Origin: JAHDNZ01 sp036721855
GTDB lineage: Bacteria > Bacillota > DTU065
Direction: 5' to 3'
NCBI GenBank assembly: GCA_036721855.1
Contig: DAIMKF010000019.1
Span: forward strand, 1-33,694
DNA: 33,694 bases
Shown here in pieces: positions 16,813 through 24,111 of the stretch. Position 1 is the stretch's first letter; each line of letters starts with the position of its first letter. The notes beneath the pieces were generated by a model that was not told the origin of the DNA, ran no database searches, and saw only the letters and a program-made list of their open reading frames with translations. Position numbers and translations under genes: made by a program.

Positions 16813-17834
16813 AAATAATATTAAAAAGCAGTGTCATTTTAATTTTGGCAGTTCTTCTCATGCTTAATCCAGTTCTCGCCCTTGAAAGTGTTTATGAGCT
16901 AGTAGACGAAGAAGGTACAGTAGTGACTAAAACAACACTTGAACTCTCAGTAGGTGATGTATATATAGCAGCTGACAACTCTGAATACGAAGTAGTTGGT
17001 AAAGAAGATGACAAATTTAAGGTAAAAAAAACAGGTGTAGTAGATCTTAGTATCTATTTAAGTCGTCCTTTGGCTATTAAAGTTGAAGGCAGTAAACCTT
17101 TAATTGGTATCTATCATACTCATAGTGATGAATCCTATGCGCCAGGTAATCCCAGCCAACCTTATCCCGGTGAGATTTACCAGGTTGGTAAAGCTCTTAA
17201 AGAGGCTCTTGAAGCAAGAGGCTTTCAGGTTGAATGGTCACAGGCCAATCATAATCCCCATGACGGAGCTGCCTATAATCGCTCAAGAGACACAGCTGCT
17301 AAGCTGTTAAGAAGCAATCCGATTACATTAATTGATGTGCACCGCGACGCAGTCCCTGATGCTGAATTCTACTCAACTGAGATTGACGGACAAACAGCTG
17401 CCAAAGTTAGAATTGTTACCGGCAAACAAAACCAGAATAAAACCAGTAACTTTGAATATGCCAAAGCTCTAAAAGCACATGCCGATAAAGACTATCCGGG
17501 GATTATGGAAGGCATCTTTTGGGCCAAGGGAAACTATAATCAGGATTTAGGTCCAAGAACGATTTTGCTAGAGTTTGGCACTCATGTACTAACTTTAGAT
17601 CAAGCAAAAATATCGGCAGAAAAATTTGCCGATGCCATCACAGCAGCTTTACCGGAGGGTGGTGGCAGCTTAGAGAGAGCTGCTTCTAAAAGGGGTATCT
17701 TTTGGGTAGTCTTAATTGCCATTGTAGGATTAGGTATCTTTTTATTAATCAATAAAGAAGGACTAAGCAGTTTAAAAGATCTCGGACGTAAATTTACTCA
17801 TGCTTTAAAATTAAAAGGTAAAGATAGATGCTGA
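16809..17834 (+). CDS. spoIIP: Stage II sporulation protein P
   Basis: SpoIIP is the amidase and endopeptidase that, with SpoIID and SpoIIM, degrades peptidoglycan during engulfment of the forespore. The 341-residue protein has an N-terminal signal or anchor helix ending near residue 25, a short beta-rich segment, and the catalytic domain from about residue 97 with IYHTHSDESY (H103 or H105 and E108 as metal-site candidates), DVHRD (H178) and LLEFGTH. A C-terminal membrane helix (about 297-315) is less usual, because many family members are anchored only at the N-terminus. The gene is coupled to the preceding membrane protein gene by ATGA and overlaps the following gene by seven bases. Confidence 0.9.
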   Translation: MKIILKSSVILILAVLLMLNPVLALESVYELVDEEGTVVTKTTLELSVGDVYIAADNSEYEVVGKEDDKFKVKKTGVVDLSIYLSRPLAIKVEGSKPLIGIYHTHSDESYAPGNPSQPYPGEIYQVGKALKEALEARGFQVEWSQANHNPHDGAAYNRSRDTAAKLLRSNPITLIDVHRDAVPDAEFYSTEIDGQTAAKVRIVTGKQNQNKTSNFEYAKALKAHADKDYPGIMEGIFWAKGNYNQDLGPRTILLEFGTHVLTLDQAKISAEKFADAITAALPEGGGSLERAASKRGIFWVVLIAIVGLGIFLLINKEGLSSLKDLGRKFTHALKLKGKDRC

Positions 17835-18292
17835 TTATCTATCATTGTTATGGAGGAACTCACTCATCGGTAACAGCGGCATCTTTACATTTAAATCAGC
17901 TTCCGGCGGACCCCAAAGCAAAAGATTTGCTTGCACTGCCACTGTTTGATAAAATTAAGGCGGCTGCTTGGGGCCGCCTTTTTTATCATGGCAGTGATGA
18001 ATTTGGCAACCGGATTTATTCTTTAGGCAGAGGTAAGCATTTCAATCTCATTGAAGCGTTTTTTGAAAGTCTGAAGACCGCATGCAACTTAAATGGCTTA
18101 CTTGACGAGATCGTCTTTATTGATACATTGCCTTGTGTTAATATTAAGATGCGAATAGGCGGCTTTCTTTCTCGCTATCTAGGAGCGGTATCTCTTGGAC
18201 GCAACTTAAGCGCTGTAGGTACTCTAGAGGCCTTGCCCAAATTAAGGAAAGCAGTTTTTGAGGCCAAAAGCAAATATGGCAGAAAGAAGTGA
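17828..18292 (+). CDS. DUF3189 family protein
   Basis: The 154-residue soluble protein begins MLIIYHCYGGTHSSVTAASL, a Gly- and Ser-rich turn after a beta strand that suggests a nucleotide- or phosphate-binding loop. The later segment GSDEFGNRIYSLGRG is also conserved in this family as I recall it. The family is found in spore-forming Clostridia next to spoIIP or der; its activity is unknown. The ATG overlaps the end of spoIIP. A terminator-shaped hairpin lies inside the coding sequence at 17957-17984. The stop is four bases before der. Confidence 0.75.
   Translation: MLIIYHCYGGTHSSVTAASLHLNQLPADPKAKDLLALPLFDKIKAAAWGRLFYHGSDEFGNRIYSLGRGKHFNLIEAFFESLKTACNLNGLLDEIVFIDTLPCVNIKMRIGGFLSRYLGAVSLGRNLSAVGTLEALPKLRKAVFEAKSKYGRKK
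17957..17984 (+). terminator. Terminator-like hairpin inside the DUF3189 gene
   Basis: AAGGCGGC (17957-17964) pairs perfectly with GCCGCCTT (17973-17980) around an eight-base loop, and six T's follow (17979-17984). The shape is that of a rho-independent terminator, although it is sense coding sequence (KAAAWGRLF). Translating ribosomes would normally mask it; in untranslated mRNA it could stop transcription before der. Confidence 0.45.
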
Positions 18293-18296
18293 TAAT

Positions 18297-19637
18297 ATGC
18301 GCAAGGGAATTGTAGCTATAGTGGGTAGACCCAATGTTGGTAAATCTACGTTATTCAACCGCTTGTGTGGTACCAGAAAGGCTATTGTCGAAAACAACCC
18401 CGGAGTAACCAGGGATCGTATATATGGCGAATCGGAATGGAATGGCCAAGTCTTTACAGTCATTGATACCGGCGGTATTATTATCAATGAGGAAGGACCG
18501 TTTATTAAAGAAACACGCCTGCAAGCGGAAATAGCAGTCAATGAGGCCGATGTGATAGTTTTTGTAGTCGACGGACGTGAAGGGGTAACCCCCCTGGATC
18601 AAGACATAGCCAATATTTTAAGAGCCAAGGGTAAAAGTATAGTCATTGCTGCCAATAAACTGGAAAATGCTACCGGTACGGAAATATGGGATTTTTATTC
18701 TCTAGGTCTTGGTGATGCAATAAGGGTTTCCGCCGAACACGGCCTTGGTACAGGTGATCTTTTGGATAAAATAACTGCTCTGATGCCAAATATTGAAACC
18801 CCAGAATACTTAGGAGCTATTAAAGTAGCAGTTGTCGGCAGACCAAATGTAGGTAAATCATCTCTGGTAAACAACCTTCTTGGCGAGACAAGGGTTATTG
18901 TCAGTGATATACCAGGTACGACCAGGGATGCTATCGATGTGCCTTTTACCTATAAAGATAATAATATGGTGCTTATTGACACAGCTGGCTTACGAAAAAA
19001 AGGAAAAATTTGGGAGTCTGTAGAAAGATATAGCGTTATTCGTTCCTTGAGGGCTATTGACGAAGCCGATGTTGTAGTTCATATGCTTGATTTAATTGAC
19101 GGAGTTACCGAGCAGGATACCAAGATTGCCGGTTATGCACATGATCAAGGCAAAGCACTGATCTTTGCCGGTAACAAATGGGATGAAATAGAGAAAGAAA
19201 CCGGTACCTTTGAAAAAACAATAGCTGAGATTCAGTCCAAATTAGCTTTTGCCACCTACGCACCCATTACCTTAATCTCGGCTATTACCGGACAAAGAAT
19301 CGATGCTCTTTTGGATCTAATTGTTAAGGTCGATTCGGAGGCTAGTTTACAAGTGCAGACAAGTCGTATCAATGAAATCCTTCGCGATGCCATAAAAATC
19401 CAAGAACCACCTTCATACAAAGGTGAAAGACTGAGGATTTATTATGGCTTACAAACCGGGCAAAAACCGCCGCGCTTTACCTTATTTGTCAATGACCCAA
19501 AACTTATGCATTTCTCCTATGAACGTTATCTTGAAAATCGCCTCAGGGAAGCATTTGGATTTAATGGTTCAAGGATAATTCTAAGCTATAAATCTCGCAG
19601 CGAAAAAGACGCCTACAAGGGGCGAGGAAAGGAGTAG
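18297..19637 (+). CDS. der: Ribosome-assembly GTPase Der (EngA)
   Basis: Der has two tandem GTPase domains and a KH-like C-terminus and acts in 50S subunit maturation. The 446 residues show G1 motifs GRPNVGKST (10-18) and GRPNVGKSS (about 180), switch sequences PGVTRD and PGTTRD, both DTGG and DTAG G3 motifs, AANK and AGNKWD G4 motifs, and a KH domain from about 350 (PPRFTLFVNDP). One odd point is the first G4 motif: AANKLEN has Glu in place of the usual Asp (NKxD). I prefer ATG 18297, giving MRKGIVAIVGRPNVG; ATG 18276 inside the previous gene is an alternative. Confidence 0.95.
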   Translation: MRKGIVAIVGRPNVGKSTLFNRLCGTRKAIVENNPGVTRDRIYGESEWNGQVFTVIDTGGIIINEEGPFIKETRLQAEIAVNEADVIVFVVDGREGVTPLDQDIANILRAKGKSIVIAANKLENATGTEIWDFYSLGLGDAIRVSAEHGLGTGDLLDKITALMPNIETPEYLGAIKVAVVGRPNVGKSSLVNNLLGETRVIVSDIPGTTRDAIDVPFTYKDNNMVLIDTAGLRKKGKIWESVERYSVIRSLRAIDEADVVVHMLDLIDGVTEQDTKIAGYAHDQGKALIFAGNKWDEIEKETGTFEKTIAEIQSKLAFATYAPITLISAITGQRIDALLDLIVKVDSEASLQVQTSRINEILRDAIKIQEPPSYKGERLRIYYGLQTGQKPPRFTLFVNDPKLMHFSYERYLENRLREAFGFNGSRIILSYKSRSEKDAYKGRGKE

Positions 19638-19643
19638 TAGCAA

Positions 19644-20234
19644 ATGCTACCAATCCTAAGCATTATAATCGGGTACTTTTTAGGTTCAATACCCTTTGGT
19701 CTAATACTTTGTCGTTATATTTTTGGTATTGATATAAGAAAACTTGGCAGCGGAAATATCGGCGCTACCAATGTCCATAGAAATACGGGCATTGTTTTAG
19801 GAGTAAGTGTATTGGTTTTAGATCTTTTAAAAGGGTTTTTCAGTGCCTGGATTGGCTTTTCTCTAGCAGGCGAATACGGTGCCGTAGCAGGGGGATTAGC
19901 GGCCATTGCTGGACACAACTGGTCTTTTTATCTAAAATTTGTAGGAGGTAAAGGAGTAGCCACTACCGCTGGTGTAGCTATCTTTCTGTTTCCCAAAGCT
20001 TTTTTGATTTTACTGCCACTTTGGGTAATATTTGTTGCCCTAACTAAATATGTCTCCTTAGCCTCAGTTATTTCAGCCATAGTTATGCCCTTTTGTGTCT
20101 ATCTGTTTGGCTATACACTACCTTATATTTTAATGAGTATTTTAGCCGGAGCTTTTGCCGTTTATAGGCATAAAGAAAATATTAAACGGCTAATAGCAGG
20201 GAACGAATCGAAGTTCAGCTTAAGAAAAAAGTAA
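19644..20234 (+). CDS. plsY: Acyl-phosphate:glycerol-3-phosphate acyltransferase
   Basis: PlsY acylates glycerol 3-phosphate using acyl-phosphate, starting phospholipid synthesis. The 196-residue multi-pass membrane protein has the three family motifs GSGNIGATNVHRN, GHNWSFYLKFVGGKGVATT and the C-terminal YRHKENIKRL. The ATG lies six bases after the der stop, so the two are co-transcribed. In many Clostridia gpsA, which makes the glycerol 3-phosphate substrate, comes next; here an accessory block follows. Confidence 0.95.
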   Translation: MLPILSIIIGYFLGSIPFGLILCRYIFGIDIRKLGSGNIGATNVHRNTGIVLGVSVLVLDLLKGFFSAWIGFSLAGEYGAVAGGLAAIAGHNWSFYLKFVGGKGVATTAGVAIFLFPKAFLILLPLWVIFVALTKYVSLASVISAIVMPFCVYLFGYTLPYILMSILAGAFAVYRHKENIKRLIAGNESKFSLRKK

Positions 20235-20333
20235 AATATGATCGTCTAGTCACCAGCTAAGCTAAACTTACATTTGAGTTATTATCTTTAAGTTAAAATG
20301 GCGGCTAAAGGACCAGCGTTAAAAGCTTTATTA

Positions 20334-20377
20334 ATATCCTTAATGAGTTTCTTATAACACATTAAGGGTATTTTTTT
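20334..20377 (+). terminator. Rho-independent terminator after plsY
   Basis: CCTTAATG (20338-20345) pairs with CATTAAGG (20360-20367). Three or four further weak pairs extend the stem outward, and seven T's end at 20377. The stem is AT-rich but long. Confidence 0.75.
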
Positions 20378-20583
20378 AATATTAAATAGGCTTTCAATTA
20401 TACTCTCTGGAGAAAGATTATTTTCTTGATAGATATCTCAGTAGAAGCAAGCGAGCAGACAAATGAAACATAACTTCGAAAAATCAGAAAACCGAGAATC
20501 ATGAAGCATAGTAGACATATTACTAAAAATTAAATAATAATACTACATTAAAAGAGGTATTAAGGTAAATTAGCGGAAATATT

Positions 20584-20599
20584 ACTATAAACGCATATA
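20584..20599. promoter_or_regulatory. Operator-like site upstream of the beta-helix lipoprotein gene
   Basis: ACTATAAACGCATATA shares its first 14 bases with a site at 23974-23989 upstream of the glycoside hydrolase gene. The central CG with AT-rich arms is typical of LacI-family operators. TATAAA inside it could serve as a -10 element, although no good -35 lies 17 bases upstream. Confidence 0.45.
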
Positions 20600-20795
20600 G
20601 ATAAAAGTCCGAGGATATAAAATGAAGATTATAATATGGAGGTTTGCTATGAATAGAAAAAGTTTAATACCTATTGGATTATTAATACTAACTTTGCTTT
20701 TAGGTGGCTGTTTTGGGAAAATAGTACAGCTAAACATTTCCATTCAAGGGCAAGGCTTAGTAACAAAAAGTCCGGATGATGGAGGTAAAGGTTTT

Positions 20796-20802
20796 AAAAA
20801 AA
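20796..20802 (+). repeat. A7 homopolymer at the frameshift point
   Basis: Seven A's preceded by TTTT lie exactly where the upstream lipoprotein frame and the downstream InlB/beta-helix frame would join. The upstream frame reads ttt aaa aaa atg; rereading one A gives aat gcg gta and the downstream product. Confidence 0.75.
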
Positions 20803-21468
20803 TGCGGTAGTTCAACTAGAAGCTATTCCCTCAGAAGGTTGGAGCTTTTCTAACTGGGGGGAAGACATTACAGGAGATAATGCGAAAACAAGTATAAAAA
20901 TGGATGGCGATAAGTCTGTTAAGGCTGTCTTTGTTAAGAAGGAGTATCCTCTTGAAGTTACAGTTCAAGGTGAAGGGATAGTAGAACAAATAATAGTTAC
21001 CGGAAAAGGTACAAATTATAAACATGGCACTACTGTTCGCCTCTCTGCCCTACCCAACACAGGTTGGCGTTTTGAAAAATGGGAAGGAGATTTATCAGAC
21101 AGTACTAACCCTGCAACCATCGTTATAGATAGTGCTAAGTCTGTCAAAGCTGTGTTTAAAGCTTGTCAAATAAACGTTCCACAAGACTATGCTTCTATTC
21201 AAGAGGCAATTGATGCTGCTCAAGAAGGATACTTAATTTTAGTTTCTCCAGGTACCTACAAAGAAAACCTTAATCTTAATGGTAAAAATAACCTTACTTT
21301 AACAAGTACCAATCCGTTAGATCCTTTAGTTGTCGAAGCTACCATTATTAATGGGAATCAAAAAGGTGCTTGTATTATAGCCGAAAATGGCGAAAATGAT
21401 ATTGTCATTTCCGGGTTTACCATAACAAATGGGTCAGGAAAGTTAAGAGAAGATAATTTAACCACTGG

Positions 21469-22461
21469 AGGCGGAATATATACTAAATCTGCAAGCTTAA
21501 CAATACAAAATTGCACCATAAGTGGTAATAAAGCTTCTGCGAGCGGAGGTATTTATGCCTATTCATCTACCATTAACATAACTAATAGTAATATTAGCCA
21601 AAATACGACCTTAGCCTCGTCTGGTCATGGTGGTGGTATCTTTGCCGAATCATCTTCTACAATTAATATTCTAAAAAGCATCATAAGTAAGAATATAGCT
21701 AAGGGTTCTGGCGGAGCCATCGATGCTTTTTCCGCTACTGTGACCATACAAGAAAGTACCATATTTGCTAATGAGGCTTTTTCTGGAGGAGGAATCTATA
21801 TTCAGTCTCCCTCTACGCTAACTATTAAAGATACTAATATTAATAATAATCGGGCTAAATATGGTGGTGCAATCATCTCTTTTGGCTCAAATTTAACTTT
21901 AACTACAAGCAATATAAATGCCAACACAGCTGAATTAGAAGGTGGCGGGTTCTATGTCAACTCTTCAAATTTAACTATAAATCAATGCACCATTAACGAT
22001 AATAGTACGACTATATATCAAGGTGGTGGATTTCTTCTTTGCAATAAATCCGTGACAAATATTAGAGAAAGCGTTATTAATGGTAACACAGCTGAATTTG
22101 GCAGCGGAATTTTTGTCTATGATGCAAATGCCAACTTAACCGATTGTACCATAAGTAGTAATACTGCATTGGGTTTTGGCGGTGCGGGAGTCTGTGCGAG
22201 TGTAAGCTCAGTAGTAAATATAACCGATTGCACCATAAGTGGTAATTTAGCTTCCGAAAAGGGGGGCGGCGGGGTTTTGGCTATCTCAGCGACAGTTAGC
22301 ATAACCGGCAGTACTATCTCTGGAAACACAGCTTCTAGTGCTGAGGAAGTTAGCTGCGGCGGTGGAATCAATGTTTACAATTCTTCCAATCTTATATTTC
22401 AAAACAATACTGTTAAAGACAACAATGCTAAAACTAATGGTGGAGGTCTTTGGAGATCAGC
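21469..22461 (+). repeat. About 12 beta-helix coil repeats of 70-85 bp in coding sequence
   Basis: The encoded units run GGGIYxxSxxLTIxNCTISGNxA with variants. At DNA level, ACCATAAGT(G/A)GTAAT recurs around 21514, 22149 and 22231, showing that some units are recent duplicates. This is protein-coding repetition and not a CRISPR array. Confidence 0.8.
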
Positions 22462-22598
22462 TAATTCACGTATAACCAATCTAAATGGCGAGCTTTTATC
22501 AACCAAAGAAGCAGTGGAAGCTATCAACGAGTTTGCCAATAATAATCCTGACAATGTCTTCTTGGAACAACCTTAGCTCGTCTAATTAATTTACCAAT

Positions 22599-22639
22599 AA
22601 AAAAGCCCCTAATGTTACAAACATTAGGGGTATCTTTTT
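22599..22639. terminator. Bidirectional terminator between the beta-helix gene and lacI
   Basis: CCCCTAATGTT (22606-22616) pairs perfectly with AACATTAGGGG (22620-22630) around a three-base loop. T's follow on the plus strand (22635-22639). On the minus strand the A-run at 22599-22604 becomes a T-run, so it can also stop transcripts of the convergent lacI gene. Confidence 0.85.
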
Positions 22640-22817
22640 GGTGAACCTTTATTAGGTACTTATGTGTAAAACATCCACAATCTCAGCGACCTTCTTTATC
22701 TTTTGAGATAAAAGCCTTCGAAAGAGCAGATGTTTTGTTTTGGCAGCAATTATTCTTGTAAAGTAATAGTTTTAATTTGTAAGAACGACTTTGTGATAGG
22801 TGTTATAAATGGAGTAT

Positions 22818-23861
22818 TTATGGGGATTTTGTACCTGGGTTTATAGCCGTAGATTGTCTGATAATTAGCTTGGGAGGCACAACAACTTTATAATTTCCTT
22901 GAGGCAGATTAGGGCACAAAAGTAAACCCGCAGCTAGTTTTCCTAAAGTACGTTTACCGACTTTAATGGTTGTTAAAGGTGGAGCTGTTAAACTTGCGAT
23001 ACTTATATCATCAAACCCAACGACGGAAATATCTTGGGGCACTTTAAGGTTTTTTGAAGTTAGAGCTTGAATAGACTCAGCTGCCAAAAGATCGTTAGCT
23101 GCAAAAATGGCTGTGGGCGGATTATTACTGCTAATTAAAGAGAGTGTAGCTTCGTAGCCCCAGGGGTCTTTTGGGTTAAGCCAGTTATCACTATTAAAGA
23201 TCATTTCTAAATCAGATTCAGGTTTGATTCCAGCTGAAATAAGTGCACTATGAAAACCCTGCAGTCTTTCTAAAAAGCTGATATTCCTAAGAGGACCACT
23301 GATAAAGCCAATACATTGGTGGTTAAGTTCTAAGAGATATTCTGTCATCATAAAGGCACCTTGAAAATTGTCATTGACTACGGAGTAGCAGTTTATTTGT
23401 GGCAAATAGTTGTCTACCAGGATTATAGGTTGCTGAATTGAATTTGCTAATTCGATAATAAAACCGGGAGAGAAATCCTGACCGCATAATGCTACTGCTT
23501 CGACAGCCAATTGTTCTAAGCGAGTTTGCAGGTAAAATGTAGTTTCTTCTTTAGGAGAGAGAGTAAGCAATACCAATTGGCCTTTTTGTGCTTCTAAGGA
23601 TTCCTGCATGGCTGACATAACCAATGAGTAAAAAGGATCGCTATTTATGGCGATATTTTTTTTATGAATAATGAAAGCTGTTTTAAGACCGGGTACTAAA
23701 GCTTCTTCTGGTATGCCATAACCTAATTCTTTGGCAATTGACAAGACTTTTTGTTTGGTTTTCTTACTGATGCGGGGGCGATTATTGAGACATTTAGAGA
23801 CTGTAGCTGTTGAAACGCCAGCTTTTTTGGCGATATCTTCTAAAGTTATTTTCATATTCAT
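22818..23861 (-). CDS. LacI/GalR-family transcriptional regulator
   Basis: The 347-residue protein has the N-terminal LacI helix-turn-helix and hinge (ITLEDIAKKAGVSTATVSKCLNN, about 5-27, then KELGYGIP). A periplasmic-binding-protein-like effector domain follows, with GFDDISIASLTAPPLTTI near the C-terminus. Such regulators usually bind a sugar or sugar phosphate and control adjacent sugar genes. It lies on the opposite strand between the beta-helix lipoprotein and the glycoside hydrolase, convergent to the first and divergent from the second. ATG 23861 is the likely start, but the AGGAGG site lies 15 bases before it, which is long; no better in-frame start lies between. Upstream in-frame sequence is not typical of the family. 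Confidence 0.92.
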   Translation of the reverse strand: MNMKITLEDIAKKAGVSTATVSKCLNNRPRISKKTKQKVLSIAKELGYGIPEEALVPGLKTAFIIHKKNIAINSDPFYSLVMSAMQESLEAQKGQLVLLTLSPKEETTFYLQTRLEQLAVEAVALCGQDFSPGFIIELANSIQQPIILVDNYLPQINCYSVVNDNFQGAFMMTEYLLELNHQCIGFISGPLRNISFLERLQGFHSALISAGIKPESDLEMIFNSDNWLNPKDPWGYEATLSLISSNNPPTAIFAANDLLAAESIQALTSKNLKVPQDISVVGFDDISIASLTAPPLTTIKVGKRTLGKLAAGLLLCPNLPQGNYKVVVPPKLIIRQSTAINPGTKSP

Positions 23862-23973
23862 GCCAAAATGGCTATCCCTCCTTTGACCAAACCCATAATA
23901 CTGATTCTCTTTTTGTAAAAGAAACTCCTGCAAAAGTTTCCCTAAAGGGTAAAAAATTTCGCATATAAAACTA

Positions 23974-23989
23974 ACTATAAACGCATAGT
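23974..23989. promoter_or_regulatory. Operator-like palindrome in the lacI/glycoside hydrolase intergenic region
   Basis: ACTATAAACGCATAGT is an inverted repeat, ACTAT and ATAGT, around six central bases. It shares 14 bases with the site at 20584. It sits in the divergent region, where it could control both the hydrolase operon and lacI itself. A related TTTCGCATATAAAA lies 16 bases upstream (from 23957). Confidence 0.5.
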
Positions 23990-24111
23990 AATAGAGTGAT
24001 GAAAGGGGATAAATAACTAAACAGATAAAAAAAGAGAAAAATAAATACCCTAAAGCAGGAAAAAATTAACCAAAGAGGAACTTAATTTACAAAAGATTGG
24101 TTATAGGCGAG

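Larger units (their letters stand above)
20235..20648. other. 414-bp intergenic region at the edge of the accessory block
   Basis: The region holds the plsY terminator (20334-20377), then AT-rich sequence with many stops in all frames and no recognisable gene remnant, then an operator-like site (20584-20599). The ribosome site GGAGG (20638-20642) of the next gene lies at its end. No trace of gpsA was seen. Confidence 0.6.
20649..22576 (+). pseudogene. Frameshifted secreted lipoprotein with InlB-like repeats and a beta-helix
   Basis: Reading starts at ATG 20649 after GGAGG (20638-20642) and gives a lipoprotein signal ending LTLLLGGC. The frame stops at 20808-20810, just after an A7 tract (20796-20802). 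A one-base backward shift in that tract restores a continuous protein of about 642 residues. It would contain two InlB B-repeat-like domains (EAIPSEGWSFSNWGED...KSVKAVF; SALPNTGWRFEKWEGD...KSVKAVF), a pectate-lyase-like start (PQDYASIQEAIDAAQEGYLI) and a right-handed beta-helix of about 12 coils. Such proteins are usually surface-exposed and bind or cleave glycans; no catalytic site can be named. The shift may be real decay, phase variation, ribosomal slippage or a sequencing error. A distal frame alone (ATG 20900) lacks a signal peptide. Confidence 0.8.

Noticed and set aside
21469..22461. Array of similar short units that might be taken for a CRISPR or tandem DNA repeat
   Set aside because: Units are in frame, vary in sequence and length and encode beta-helix coils; there are no constant repeats with unique spacers.
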